A stretch of 64,000 nucleotides of DNA from Rhynochetos jubatus (GCA_027574665.1 CM050649.1:61842150-61906149); one strand, 5' to 3'; positions 48,674 to 62,329 are shown, numbered from the stretch's first letter. Numbers and translations are program-made. The notes: generated by a model not told the origin, from the letters alone.

Positions 48674-51600
48674 GCAGTATGTTTGCCACATATCTGGAGA
48701 AGAAAATCCAGCCACTTTTTGGATATGTTTGCTGAGCACATTCAGTTAAACACAGCAAGTCTGACAAAACCGTCTTGTGCAAATCAAACTGGAATTGTGC
48801 AATCAGTTCAGCATATTTGGACATGACAAGACTTGCCAGAAATGCACAGATCATCTGCAAGGTGTTGGGCTGCATATCCAAAGTCTCCTGCATCTGGCTT
48901 GCTCCACACACAGAGTTAACCTACAGGTGCTCGGGAGCCAAGTCTGTGTCTGGGCACCACTGCCCTGGCTGCTTGAGCGTGAGTCTTTTGCCAAGAGTCA
49001 ATTCTTACAGCCAGAGGATTATGGGCCCAAGCAAAATGGAGAGAATACATTTTTTGGAAAATTGGGTGCTCCATTTGGTTTTCTAAATCTTACAAGAGAG
49101 ACAAATGATTAATCCTCTGATCAGATTTTGCCTGTGTCCTCACTTCTGAATGTTTATACTCTTGCATTTATATCAGTGCATACATGGCCAACATCTACTC
49201 CCACACAAAACTCCTTGTGCCACCTCAGCACTTCTGGACAGTGTGAAGTCATCTTTCTATTACTCAGAGTAAATGCTTTGTAGATACTCAATATGCTTTG
49301 TATATCTGCTCTTTATGGAGCACAGACTTCAGACAGAGGCAGTGCTACAGAAGAAATGCAGGCTTAGCTGCAGCTAAACAAACAGGACTGTTTGAACAGA
49401 GCCCCCTGAAAAGCACACAAACTGCCGACTGAAATGAGAGCAGTTGTCGTAAGGCAAGGATTACAACTTGGGGCAGTGTGGTCTCGAGAATTTAGCGGTG
49501 AGCAGTTGGAATCAAGTTAAGACAGATCCGTAACCTAGGGGAGGGCATGTCTGAACCTTGCAAGTGGCAGGAAAGAGTGAGGTGTTGAATTGGGAAAGTA
49601 GGTGTGGTGTCAGCAGAGAAAGTGATGACAAGTCAAAGGACAGCTTTTCATATTAAAGAGCTGCAGTCTGTAGGACCAAAGTACTGGATGTGACAAAATG
49701 GTAGGGAATGGGGCAGAAGATGCCTGAATTGGAGGTTGGAAAGATGTGTTTGGACGGAACAGGAAAGGGAACAGTAAAGTTTGGGAAGGAGCAGAGTCAA
49801 AAGGTGAATGAGATAATAAAAAAGTGACATTTGTTTCCCTCTTTCCATTTGCTTAAATTTGTTGACTTCTATTAAAAAATCAAATGCTTTGAAAATCAAG
49901 AGGTTTCCTGCTTTTAGACTAAGAACTAAAAAACTCCAGAGCATCCTTGTTTAGCAACGCTGTCTCTGTCTCTTCACTGCTTCATTATACTCGGCATCAT
50001 CCCATGATGTGCAACAGTGGCTCGCCAGAAGACTCATAAACTCATTAGGCTCAAAATGAGAGGGAAAGTGGAGTTCTTGAATAACTTCCCATTTGGAGAA
50101 CTGAAGGCAAGCACCCTAGTGAGTTTTAAGAGTTTCTTGATACAACATTTTAATTTCAATGGACTCGGTGAGTGTTTTCCCAGAATCAGTAAGTACTTTC
50201 AGACACAGATGTTAATGAGAGCACCATGCATCAAGCTGAAATGCTGTCAAGCCCACAGAAGGACTAAAGGTCACAAGAAACTAGAAATAAAAATCAGCTG
50301 CCCTGATGGGTTATATCTGAATAAAATAAAAAATTAGTTTTTAATAACATTTTAAGTCTTGCACTTTTGTACAAAATTAATGAGATTTTGGGGGGAAAAT
50401 TGGTATTTCAAACATGCTTACATTGCCTTATGACTCAGAAGACACACAGAAAGGAAAGAATCTTCCCATCTCATCTAGTTCTCCCCATTTCTGGATGACT
50501 GTTATTTTCCATTTCAGGAAAAGGCTGCGTGAATGAGGACGTTACACTGAATGCAGCAGACAGCAGGTCAATGTAAACATTCTGGAATTTGCCAACAGTG
50601 ATATACTTCACCACTTGATTGATTGATGTGACTCCCATGTAGCTGAGCTTTGTAAAGACTCCTTTACAGCCCACATATGAGATTTTGTGTTGACATCACT
50701 GAAATAAATCAAGTTCCAAGGCAAGACTGTGAAGACCAGCACAAAATCTAAACCAACCATGTCATAGACAGAAGGCTAGATTGCTTAAGTTTAGCTTTAG
50801 CTAAATCACCACAATATGCTCTTGCACGAAACGCAGCCTAGGATCTTGCAAGTTATAATGAAGTGCAAAATTACATCTACTCACTAATTTAAATTAGTTT
50901 CCTTGGAAAAGGCAACCTTTCTGAATAAGTAGAATTGATTAAGCACTGTATCTTCAAGAACAGTGGAATATCCTCAAGAATAGGTTCAAAATTTACAAAA
51001 GTAATACATGGTTAATGACAATTCACAACTTTTAAACATTTTCTGGGCTTCATGTTGGAAACACAGGTGATTTTCTTAGCTATTAGTTGTAACAAACAAT
51101 CAGATGAAATTTAGATTTTTCTTGCTCCCTTCATCTATAAGCATGTATCTGCAAGTGTTCAACTCCTGCAAAAATACATTAACAGTAGAGAGAAATTCAA
51201 ATCTCAAGAGCAGGCTCTGCTAATAGGACTGTCTCTGTAGAGAATTTTTGCACAGAAAGAAGGTTCTTTAGAAATACCACAGGTCTGACACTGCAAAAGA
51301 TGGGCACACTTCAGTTACTAGACTATAGTCTGGCCAAAAGCAGTATCACACACTTTAAATACTTCCAGTTCATCTAAGTGACTTTTTCTGGCATGTATCC
51401 ATAAACACCTATGTCATAGCATATATGTGACAACATACAGTTAAGCTTAAGTTGCTCAAGTTGCCAATTCACTTACCATGGAATAAACATGCCAAGCAGA
51501 TCCAAAGGGATTCATTATTTCAAAATTCCCATCAAAGGAAATAGGAAAATATTAGTCTTACAGGTAAGGAGGAACTTCAGTGCGAATTGTGAATGATGAA

Positions 51601-54600
51601 ATCTAGATACTGGCATTGTGTTGTGTTAGCACAGCCAAAGAAGTGAGCATAAGAAATAAAAAAAGTAAGTGGAATAGTCTTTTCCAATATTTCTCTCCTT
51701 TTACCGTTCGGTTGTTTCAAATTTGTATTAGCTTATTCTTTCAAAACCATTCCAAACCACTACATAGGTATTTTTCTCTCCAGATAAAATTAATTCGTTC
51801 TGAGTGGCATTTCAACAGCCCTTGAGCAGATGTTTTTAGTTTTGAAAGGAGCCTGCAGACTCAAAACTGATTTGCAGAATTTTTTTTCACTATAGAAGGG
51901 AAGTTAATGAGCATCTACTACAGTACTCCTTTCACCTTCTGTCAACTTACTTTTTTACAGTGTTTGTAGCCCCCGTGTAACGGTAGTCTCATATTTTAAA
52001 AATCTCAAAATTTAGTAACAATTCACTTTGATGTATCACATGAAAATTAGTGTTTGTCATTTTTTTCCCTAGAACATTATAAACCTTTTATGGTAACATT
52101 TCATCGGAACTACTGACCAAAAAATTTGGAATAAAATTTATTTTAAATTGCTTTTGCTTTAAAATAACTAGAAGAGAGCTGTTTTCCAACAGTAAGTCTT
52201 GGAAGTTGTATTATTTGCTGCTTCAGTAACAAGACCTAATAAGTGGACTACTGTGTCTAAAAAAGACTTTTCAAGATATTCCTGAAAGAGACATTGGTCC
52301 TTCTAATACAGTTACAACAACAATTGATTCTTCATTTAACATTTTTTTGTGCTTCAAGTGAAGCACTGCAAAACTGCTTGAAATTCACAATAATAATTAG
52401 TGGGTCTTATTTTGAGACCTTGTTAGCCCTTAATCTGTATCACAACTTCCAAACCACCCTCTTCAGCAATAAAATAGCACGCTGAGTCCACACATCTGCT
52501 GATTTATAGACATATCTTTGAGTTTGTGTATAGTTGTAGCACCACTGGGTTACCCTTGTGTGTAAAGCATATGATGAGCAATGTCTGGTGTTTCCACCTT
52601 TGCTGAACTGGAATACTGATCTCCAAATCTGAGAGGCTCAGTTTTGAACCGGGATGAGACTCTTCCCTACATTCAGAGCCTCCGCTGTAGGGAAAAATCC
52701 AAAACCATTTTCATCTGACTTGTAGTTACAGATATCATGATTTAGTTCAGCTCTTCTCTGGCCAAAGGGTGGAGGCTGCTGCCCTCTGATGCCTCACAGG
52801 TATGTGCGATCAAGATGATAATCCGTCACATTTCTAGTGAATAAATGAAGGGTTGCTCATTGCTCTGTGCCTTGTAGGTTTACCTACAGCAGATAATAAA
52901 ATTCAGATGTGTTTACAAAGCATTAGCCTGATTGAAAAAAAACATGGTCTGCTGGTAATGACCACCCACACTATGAGGCAACGGAGACACAAATGGAGAC
53001 AGGGTTCTGTCAGGATTAGCACAACACTTTGGCCGGAGTATCAGGGACTGAGAGGAAGGTCTAAGGATCTGAACAGTACTTTTCCCAGTGTGGGTCATCC
53101 TGGAAGAACAGAATAGCAGATACTCTAGTTAATACTAGTACTACACATAGGCAGTAGATAAAACAAATACTGCTGTTGCATTTAGCAGCATGTGGCACTT
53201 GCTCTCTTCTCCCCCTCTATGGGTATAAAATTAATTGACAAGATCAACACATAATAATTTAGTTTGGATATACCCAATCTGTAGCAAATAAGGCTGTAAA
53301 TCCAGTATTTTAAAAAGCAGGAGCATGGAACAAAAGCTTTTAAAATCACATGCTACAAATAAAAACAACAGCAGCAGTGTGAAAGTTTTTAGATAACTAT
53401 GATACCTGAAAAATGTTTGCTCAAATGTATTTGGACACACAGGTTACATAAGGAACCCTACTCTTCTTAAGTCTCGCAGACTTTGTTTAAGGATGTTTCT
53501 ACAGTCTCCATAATTCTAACATGGATTGTGACCGCGTACTTAAAGCTTCTGATACCTTCACTCAAATTGGATTCTGTCTTTCTCTTCAGTTAACTTCCGT
53601 TAATTTCAGTGGGACTGTTCATAAGGTAAAGGAGACTGGATCTGGGTCTCTAAACCAAAGACATATGTTCCATACGGGTGGACAGGTCCTGCTGTTCTAT
53701 GAAAGCATCGGTGTCTTTTAAGGAAGTATCAGGTACAAGTTGCAGCTCTTTGTTAGGCTACACAGGTTTTCAGGCAGGGTTATCTTAAAAACTTTTATAT
53801 ATTATTAAGGAAAGATCTGGTCTTTTTTCTTGTGAGTTGGCCAAACCTCAGCAGCACTTCTGCGAGCTCCAGATGCTGTTATGTCCAAAATTTCAGTGCA
53901 CTGGATTCCCGTAACTAGAACCAGCTCAGACATGAGTAACACCCTCCCCAACAGCTTTCTAGTCCATAAGCTTAAAGAAACAACTGCCTCACCTAGCAGC
54001 ACTGCATACTTTGGTCCAAATATTACTTTAAAAAAATACATATAAAGGAGCGTGGTAATTTTTGGCAAGCTTTATGAGACTTATTACTCCTGTCAACTGC
54101 AAGCTGTGTGAGTTGCAAAAGCAAAAATTAGGCAGCTCAAGAGATGCATGGCAAAACTCTTAATAAAGGTCTGCAGTCCTCCACCATTCTTAGAAAGGAA
54201 CCATTTTTCTGTATCTCAAAGTTGGAATTAAAATAGATTTAATTAATTCATACAGTGGGAAATATATTTGAACTTTAGTTCATTTAATTTCAGAAGGACT
54301 AAAATAGTACAAAATTTCATCACTTAATAACAGAAATGGATGGGCCAAATCCTTGATTCCCCTACATTTTAGAGCATGCATCTGATGCATCTGTGTTAAG
54401 CCAGTCCAGGTTTTTTTCCTTGTCTTCACTGCAACCTGGCATAACATAGAGCAGTCCACAGGAAAATCTCACAGGACTGAAGGGAACCATCCTTGCACTG
54501 AGAGCCAGTAGCATTACAACTGTATAAAGATGAGCTTTAAGCCACCTGAGCATGTAACAGAAGACAGCAACGCTAAATTCGCTGCACAGCGAGACCTGCC

Positions 54601-54981
54601 AGAAACCCATAGGCTTGAAAAATTCACAGTCTTCCTGGGGCTATAAATAGCAGCCACGTTACTACCACTGACTGCAGTACTGACATCTGTCATTATATTG
54701 CAATTTTATTCAGGCATGGATGAGGGTTGTTCACTTGCTGACCATTTGCTGTTTTGTTATAAACTGTTTAACTTTCTCAAAAAGTTTATCACTGGGAGCC
54801 GAGTTTTCTTTGTCTTGCAACTCACGTTATAATATGCCCTAAAAATTGTACCATTGGCAACATGCCTGATTAGACAGACCACAAGTTACGTAAAACAAGA
54901 ACTTGCTAATGTTGCAATCTCTGGCCTTTCATTCTCTGTTTGGGAAAGAATCTCCTTGTTTTTACTGTCTTATCTAAACAG

Positions 54982-55036
54982 TGCAGCGGGTTTTACCATT
55001 TGATTTTTGCTGGAGAGTTGCGATTACAGACAAAAG
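54982..55036 (+). other. Possible micro-exon (unconfirmed), 55 nt
   Basis: A pyrimidine-rich stretch at about 54954-54976 leads to CTAAACAG, a fair acceptor. After 55 nt follows AAAAG|GTAAGTG, a near-consensus donor. One frame is open across it. No homology is recognised, and no flanking exon is visible in the window. Confidence 0.17.
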
Positions 55037-55505
55037 GTAAGTGCTTTAAAATGTTTAATATAGAAAGCATACATTTTATCTGTTTTGAAAAAAAGAGAAG
55101 AGGCAAGATTTTTATAGTGCAAGTGTTGACTAAGTCTTGGTGTTAAACGTAAGGTGAGCTGAAACACAGTTGAATTACCAAAACTGTAAAGCTGATGCAA
55201 GACAGGTATGTAGGGGAGGGAGACAGTTACATTCACTGTTGTTTTACCGTGAAGGGTGGGATTAAAAGTCCTTAGTTAATAACTGTAAATTTCAGCGGTT
55301 CTTTGACTTGGAAGTCGTAATCCAAACAAACCTATGTAATAATTTATAACAGAAACTCTCAGTAGAGATTCATGGGATTCCTGGCTTCTACATCTGAGAC
55401 TTGAGAAGGTGGTGTTCTGTAACAGACTAATTTTACCTCCAAATAACTACAGAAAATGGAAATAAATATATAAACAAGTTAATTGAATCATTTATTTAAA
55501 AAATT

Positions 55506-55522
55506 AAAAAAAAAAAAAAAAA
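55506..55522 (+). repeat. A17 homopolymer
   Basis: Seventeen A in a very A-rich neighbourhood, without an identified retroposon. Confidence 0.9.
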
Positions 55523-58500
55523 GAAAGGAAATTAAGAAATATAGTAAGATTTGTCCATGTGGCCCATTTTTTTTACCCTACTTAAGGTCTGCACACTACT
55601 GGATGAACTCACATCTTGTTCAGGCTACCATGAGTCTTACTGACCCGTGACTGACTTACACAGGCTGTATGATCAGATATTGCTGTTAGCCCTCATATAA
55701 ATACATATATTGCTGTTTGCATATACCCCAGCAATTTAACTAATTTGATGGAAGGGGCAAATTTTTTGGAGGGAAAAAGTCAATAGATTTTGATTTGTCC
55801 TGATGTAAGTCTGGAAAATAAATTAATTAATCTACAAATAATAAATGTACTCCACCCTCTTCAGCAGATTAGCAAGTAGTTCATGGTTTAGTACTACACT
55901 GAGGAGAGATGTGCAAAAGCCTGTGGATCAATCACTTAATGAAGGAAGCGATTCTGTATGTTCATAAGAGTCTTTGAAGGGCATGGCAGCCCCTGCACCT
56001 TTCATGGTTTCACAGTCACTATTTAGGGGGATTATGTCAACAGGGAACACACTCAGGACCCTCTTTAGCTGGTATGAATTTCATGGTTTGACCATACCTA
56101 TCCCTAACCTGCCCACTCCAAGGCAAAAAGGAATCAAAACAATTTTCCAAACTTTTTTTTTATTAAATCACACAATTTTGATTTTTGGATTATACTTCAC
56201 CCTTTCAGCAACACAGAATTTGAGGCTTTAATCGGCTGTAAATGAAAGGTTTTGAGTGAATATTTCAATATTTAATATTGAATGTCACTCAGGTAGTTAC
56301 CCAATCTTCAGCAAATTTACTAATAGAAAAGATACGTTTTGCAGTCTGCTCTTCCTATAGTCAAAAGAGTCTCCTCTATTTCTTATATTCTTATTTTGCC
56401 TGGGTTTTGATTATTACATTTTCTTGGACATACTCCAGTTTAAGAACTTTGGTCTGGTTTTTCAGCAGTAACAAACACAAGCATCTTCCATATCTTTCAC
56501 TCTTCAGTACCAATTGTCAGAAAGACAACAACTGTTGAATTCAGATGCTGAGGAACCAAAAAGTCAGATCAAAGTCTGTGCATGGAACAGACAGACTTTA
56601 CCTCTAGTAAATAGCTATGTTGAAATGACATTTCAGTCTTTGAGATTTATATGGTCATAAAGTCAAGTGCAGTATTGTAGAACTTTACTTAATTGCTTTT
56701 GCAACTTGCTTTACTATGGGTCTTAAATCAGCCTAAAGACTCCCCCATGTTTTAATAAAGAGGTTACAGTGTTGTTTCCAGTCAAATCTGTTCTGGAAAA
56801 CTGCACCTTTCCTCTTTATTTGTTTTACTGTCACCCAGAGAATGAAAATGTATATAAACAAGTCATCCATGAAATTCCATGCATTGATGTCATAACTCTG
56901 AGGCCTTTGAATGTTCATATTTGAACAGTTCACAGCTCAGACATCTGACTTGATTGAGCACAGATGTCTATGATATCACTAAGTTCTTTAGAAGACATGG
57001 TATATTATTGCAGCATTAACAGTGAATATGTTTCTGTTTAATTCTTTCTCCTGAGACCAAATTCCCTGTGTCATCTGGGATGCTTTCTGCAGATAAGGGC
57101 AAGTTAATACAGTTCTGCTAGCAGTTAAAGTCAGACTCAGCCCCAAAAACCAACATGTGAAAGTAATATAATTAGATATTTGTTGTGGATGTTAATAGTT
57201 TACAAGAATTAAAAAATAGATCAAACCAATTAATAGAAGAACCACATATTCAGGGCTATTAACTATAAAGCTCAGGAACACCCTGATGGAGGTGAATAAC
57301 TATGCTGTCATCCATTCCCTGTTCATACAGTTTTTTCCTATACAGCTGCTCTTACCACTTATATAAACAGGAAAAATCAGCTCATCATTAGTCTGATTCA
57401 TTATGCCTGTTTATATGTTGTTATCTATATTTTGAAGGAAGCAATAGCAGTTCATAGAAAATATTTACTCATGTTAGTAAATGAAGGGACTTTCCAATCT
57501 ACTGAAAACCACACAAGGAATCATGGGAGATAGTAATACTCAATAGCACATGCTTTTGATGCAACAGGACCAACATGGAAATCAATACTAAAAGTCCTTT
57601 GGATTCCAGTGAAGACTCAAGTCAGTGGTGTTAAATAATAGTAATGAACAAACAAAAAAAAAATCTCCAAATGTCACTACTAGAGAGATGACATAAGTCC
57701 ATAGCAGCATACAATTTGTTTCAAAGAATTGCTATTTCTTGCATTGGTAAGCCCTTTAGTTCTTCATCATCACTTTTTTATGTGAAAATATTCCACTGAC
57801 AGCATTCATAGCTGTCACACATAACGGTTAATCTGTTGAAATTCCACTCTGTCCTGCTCCCAAGGTGTTTGGAAGGTTGCTTGCTGACTGCTGTGAAAAT
57901 TCAAATACCACTACAAAAATCAGAGCTGACTCTCTCTTGTTTAAAGTTCTGTCACAGCTCCTCATATATCAGCACTTCCTGAATTAAGAACAAAAACAGA
58001 TCCAGTGTTTCCTGTTAAAGTAACTGGGGAAGCACTCCTGAATTCTTCTCCCTCTGCCACTATTACCTGAACAGATGTGGACATTCTGTTGGGGCAGCAA
58101 TATTCTTACCACATCCTGTGACTACGGTTTATGTTAAATTCCTTCCTTATCTCTCTAATGTCGGTTCTAGCTTTATGCCAGTCAACTTACAGAAAAGAAA
58201 AAAAAAAATGCAGCGTTGATTAAAAGCAGTACAATCAATCATTTATAAAACCCGTGCAATCCAATAAATGCTGATGTGGTCATATGTTGTTTCAAAAAAC
58301 ACCTTAACAAATGTATTTAAATCAAAACACAGTTAAGATTAATTTAAAATATAACATGTTAGGAATATATATTAATGTATAAAACCAACCATCATGAGAT
58401 TGTTATTCTGTAAAATGCACAGAGTTTTCTAAGTCAATTAGTGTCCAGAAGTTTAATAATGCAGCTGCAATTTATTTATGCTAACCAATCTCTCAGGCTT

Positions 58501-60028
58501 TTAAATTCAATATTTTTTGAAATCAGATCTTAAACAACTCCTGAAACTCCTGCTAAATACTTACAATTCTTTAAAGAAATGTAGCTACATATCTTGGTGT
58601 TCATAAAATGTAACAGTTCATTTCTCCTTCTCCTGACTGAAGAAGTGTCTGGAAATACAAATTCTTGTGCTCAAAATCTAGAAGGACAGGAAAAAGAGCC
58701 CAGAATATCTTATTATTAGAACTGACAATATTTAAAGGAATCCTGTGATTTTGGGAGTTTGTCTCATACTCATGAATGGCTGGGGTGAAGACAATCACAA
58801 GTCTTTCTGGGTTTTGTACATTAATATTATATCTATAAAATAAAGGTGCGATTTTAGTGTACACCACCACAATATACTTTGTTCTGGTAGGTAATAGCTA
58901 TGAAGGTGTAGAGGTTTTAGCTCAAACTAGGGAACAGAATATGCATTTGTAGAGTTTGAAACCTTCTAGTACATGCCAAAAATATGTGTGTCATTACTGC
59001 TCCCCATTGATTACATTTACACAAGGATGTCAGTACGTGCTGTCATCATATCTTTGCTTTGTTGTAGAGAAGAATACTATCACCTCATATATATTAATTT
59101 CTTCTACTTCTTGTCCAGCCTAGACCAGCGAGCAGAGGACTGTGCACGTATGCTCATAAAATCTTGATGGGGTTTTGGGAGGAGAAGTGGGAGGGAATCT
59201 TTCTAAAACTTAACATATATATGAGTGAAATTTAATGCTGACTTTTTTCTGTAAACCAGCTCTGAATTTTAGTTGTAAAGATGATACTTAAAAAGTCATT
59301 CAGCAGTATTAAGAAGAATATAAGACAGTACAATACAACCACATTTTGCCTCACAGAACCCTAAAGAGATTTCCATAACATATATTCATGAATCAGAACA
59401 TCAAAACAGAACCTGGTTCTTTCATTTCTTTAAAGTCTTAGCACCAGTCTATTCATAACCCTCAATATGAAATAAATTACATTCTTCATTGGTCCTTTTT
59501 CCTGACATAAATGCAAACAGATGGATACATGTAGGTCAGGAAAAGAGATTAGTTCTATGGAAGAGCCATTAAGAAGATGCAAGTTACATCTAAGTGTTTA
59601 CAATGGGCTTCAACTAACTTTAGAGTTTTTACCTATGCTCCAAAGTGAGCTCCAGGGTAAGAGATCGCTTCTCCTTGAGGATTTGCATCTAACACAGAGG
59701 GGATGAATCACAATGCAAAGGGCTGTTTCTCCTACCATTGACCACAGAGGAAGCTGGGTACCTTACTTTCTTACAGCTAAACTTAAATGAGATACTTTCT
59801 CTCCATATACCACATAAAAATATACTAATACTTTAAAAACAAACAAATAAACAAAATCTCAAAGATATCCTCAGTTTACCATATGCAGTAGATATACTAG
59901 TCCATAGCAGATATCATAAATCTAGGGCTAACTAATTATTCTTTCTCATGCACTTTAATTCACTTTTGGAAGTTTTTGGTTTATGGCTCAAAGCAGAGCT
60001 TGTTTCTCAGTGATAAACACAGATGTTT

Positions 60029-60033
60029 CTCAT
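60029..60033 (+). repeat. Left target duplication CTCAT
   Basis: CTCAT directly precedes the LTR and is repeated exactly at 60852-60856. Five-base duplications are typical of ERVL-type (class III) integrations, among others. Confidence 0.85.
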
Positions 60034-60158
60034 TATCATGGTTTAGCTCCAGCTAGCAATTAAGTACCACACAGCCCCTTGCTCACTTTCTCCTCCTCCA
60101 GTGCAGGAAGAGAATTAGAGGAAAAGTCAAGAAAGCTCATGGGTTGAGATAAGAACTA

Positions 60159-60164
60159 TTTAAT
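60159..60164 (-). promoter_or_regulatory. LTR polyadenylation signal ATTAAA
   Basis: On the minus strand this reads ATTAAA, followed by AGTTCTTATCTCAACCCATG. The plus-strand LTR has ATTAAA in the matching place at 62330-62335. It would mark the R region of the LTR. Confidence 0.6.
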
Positions 60165-60179
60165 AATTGAATATAAATG

Positions 60180-60332
60180 AATATTATAGTGATAGTAATA
60201 ATAGTAACAATACTATTAATATTAACAATACTAATAATGGTAACAATACTACTAATAATATTAGTTATATTAGTAATATTGTTATATATAATATATACTA
60301 ATATATTAGTAATAATAATATTTCATATTTCA
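60180..60332 (+). repeat. TAA/TAG/TAC-rich expansion inside the LTR
   Basis: About 150 bp of imperfect trinucleotides (TAATAATAG, AACAATACTAA and similar) grading into TATATAATATATAC. LTRs of this type often carry a short TAA-rich stretch here (from memory), so this looks like local expansion. Parts are self-complementary (ATTAGTAATAT with ATATTAGTAAT-like blocks). Confidence 0.85.
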
Positions 60333-60571
60333 TATAATGAAAATAATGAAAAATAAAACATGTGATACAATTGCTCACCACACACTGACCGATGCACAGC
60401 CAGGTCCCAAGTAAAAGAGTCAGAGCCAGAAAGCCCGAGAGCCCGAGCCCAGGAGCGATCGCTGCAGAGTCCTATGAGTCCGAGAGCAAGAGAACAACTG
60501 AAAAAGCCAACCGACCCACCAGCTAACTAACTACTGAACAATGAACTATGACCCCCCAGCCCACCTCCAGG

Positions 60572-60579
60572 CTTTTATA
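60572..60579 (-). promoter_or_regulatory. LTR TATA box
   Basis: It reads TATAAAAG on the minus strand, followed by CCTGG, in the middle of the LTR as expected for the U3/R border. Transcription would run toward lower coordinates. The equivalent site of the other LTR is the degenerate AATAAA at 62187-62192. Confidence 0.6.
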
Positions 60580-60851
60580 TTGAGCATGATGGACTATGGA
60601 ATGAAATATTCCTTTGGTCATTTTGGGTCAGCTGTCTGAACTGTGTGTCCCCCGCATTGCCTGTAGTGAGAGAGAGTTGGGAACTCAGCTGCAGTATCAG
60701 AAGCTGAGAAAAGACATTGAATTTGGTGCAGGCACTCCACAGCAACAACCAAAGAACACTTTATCAGTACTATTCTCAGGGAAATCCAAAACATAGCTTC
60801 ATACCAGCCACTGTGAAGAAAATTAATTCTGTCCTGACTAAAACCAGCACA

Positions 60852-60856
60852 CTCAT
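60852..60856 (+). repeat. Right target duplication CTCAT
   Basis: An exact match to 60029-60033, directly after the LTR. Confidence 0.85.
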
Positions 60857-61917
60857 AAACAAAGTTACAGTAATTAAAATTTGAGTACAGATCAGATTTT
60901 TCTATGAAACTAAAAGCAATTCACAATAATGGGTTACATGCAAAAGTACTTCACTGTATTTTGAAGAGCTGCAGACCCCCAGTCCAAAACCCACTGTGGA
61001 CACATGCCCAGACAGCTGCTTGAGACTGATCACACCAGTTGTTATCTCGAACTGCTCCCCACAACAGGGCAAGTTGCAGTGCTGGCTCAAATGCAGCCTC
61101 ACAAGCCCTCTGCTTAGCTGATGTTAGACTTGGAAGAATTGCTCACAAACTCCACAAAGTACGAATGCTACTGCTTCTGTTTGAGATCTAAAGTCTTGTG
61201 GACTCAAAACTTTAATTGCTTTTTCAAAATACATGTTAGCTAAATAAAAACCATGATTTCATCCTCTGACGTTTCCTTGTTTATATCCTCAGAAAGTCAC
61301 TTCTACAACATTACTACTCCTATTTGTCCAGTCTCACATTTTTCATGGGAAGCAGACTCTGTCTGCCACTTCCTCACATAAGCATAACTTTCTGGCTTAA
61401 CTATCAACAGCTTATATAAGCCCTCTCCAGGGTTAGGGACACCTTGGATTTTATGATTCACCTACTCAGTTACTTACCGCAACTGCAGAAAATAGGCATG
61501 CAGGCTTTACAAGTTTTCCAAATCTATTCACTTTCATTTTAGGCAATGCAAGAAACTAAATAAGTATAACACTAAACACCTGCAATGACTTCCTCTTGTC
61601 ATCTTCTCACTTTCTTGAGCAGGCTTTGGGTTCAGGTAAGGATGCAGTAGGGATTTTCTTTCTCCCACGCATCCTGTTTCTTGATGTCAGTTGTGTGCTG
61701 TGTTAGTTTTCACAGTGATTTCTCCACAATTAGACCATATCACTCTGTTCATCTGTAAGAGTGGTTACAACTCATCCACTGTTACCTTAAAAGCTTTCAG
61801 CATAGGTTGATTTTTAAGGAATTACTTCTGATCTGATTTGGAAAGAGGACATGGGACCTCCAGGAATAGGCTCAGGTCTGTGTATCACAGAAAGCACAGA
61901 CCATGGGGAAAGTACCT
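60857..61917. other. Spacer between the two LTRs
   Basis: About 1.06 kb with no retroviral gag, pol or env signature, no primer-binding site and no polypurine tract that I can see. The two LTRs are therefore separate insertions and not the ends of one provirus; their opposite orientations say the same. Confidence 0.65.
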
Positions 61918-61924
61918 AAACACC
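61918..61924 (+). repeat. Left direct repeat AAACACC
   Basis: Seven bases directly before the second LTR, repeated exactly at 62417-62423. Seven is longer than the usual 4-6 bp, so one or two bases may match by chance. Confidence 0.65.
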
Positions 61925-62186
61925 TGTACTGGGTCTGACTGGGTTGGAGTTAACTTTATAGCAACCTGTATGGTGCTGTGTTTTGGATTTGTGACCAAAA
62001 CAGTTTTGGTAAGGCAGCAAGTGTTTTAGCTATTGTTGAGCACTGCTTGCGCAGTGCCAAAGCCTTCCCCATTTCTCATTCCACCCCACCAGCGACTAGG
62101 CTAGTTGTGGATAAGAGGATTGGAGGAGACACAGCTAGAAGAGCTGACCAAAATTGGCCAAAGATGTATTACACATCATGCTCAGG

Positions 62187-62192
62187 AATAAA
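62187..62192 (+). promoter_or_regulatory. Degenerate LTR TATA box
   Basis: It reads AATAAA, followed by CCTGGGGG, at the place where the other LTR has TATAAAAGCCTGG. If functional, transcription would run toward higher coordinates, away from the other LTR. It is weak as a promoter element. Confidence 0.4.
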
Positions 62193-62329
62193 CCTGGGGG
62201 CATGGAGTTGTAGTTATTCCAAGGTAGCCATTGCTCAGAGACTGGCTGGGTAGCAGTTAGCCGGTGGGAGGTGGTGAGTGACTGCCTTTGCATTACTTTC
62301 TGCTTTGTTTTATTTTTCTTTCTTCACTT

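Larger units (their letters stand above)
48674..60033. other. Unique AT-rich non-coding sequence
   Basis: More than 11 kb with no recognised transposon or gene. Simple repeats are few (A17 at 55506-55522). A possible small exon is described at 54982-55036. Open frames such as 50017-50337 (106 codons, basic) have no family motif, and I consider them chance. Confidence 0.55.
60034..60851 (-). mobile_element. Solo LTR of an avian endogenous retrovirus, minus strand
   Basis: Read on the minus strand, the element starts TGTGCTGGTTTTAGTCAGGA and ends AGCTAAACCATGATA. This resembles a widespread neoavian LTR type (start TGTCCTGGTTT, end GGTTAAACCACGACA, from memory). The terminal CA appears mutated to TA. 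It is 818 bp with perfect 5-bp CTCAT duplications and no retroviral genes on either side, so it is a solo LTR left by recombination between two LTRs. It contains a TATA box, an ATTAAA signal and a large AT-rich trinucleotide expansion downstream of that signal in the sense of transcription. A stretch at about 60410-60530 looks family-specific. The exact family name needs a repeat library. Confidence 0.9.

Noticed and set aside
50017-50337. Basic open frame of 106 codons starting MARQKTHK
   Set aside because: It looked briefly like a ribosomal-type protein start, but the rest has no family resemblance and no retrocopy tail or duplication is present.
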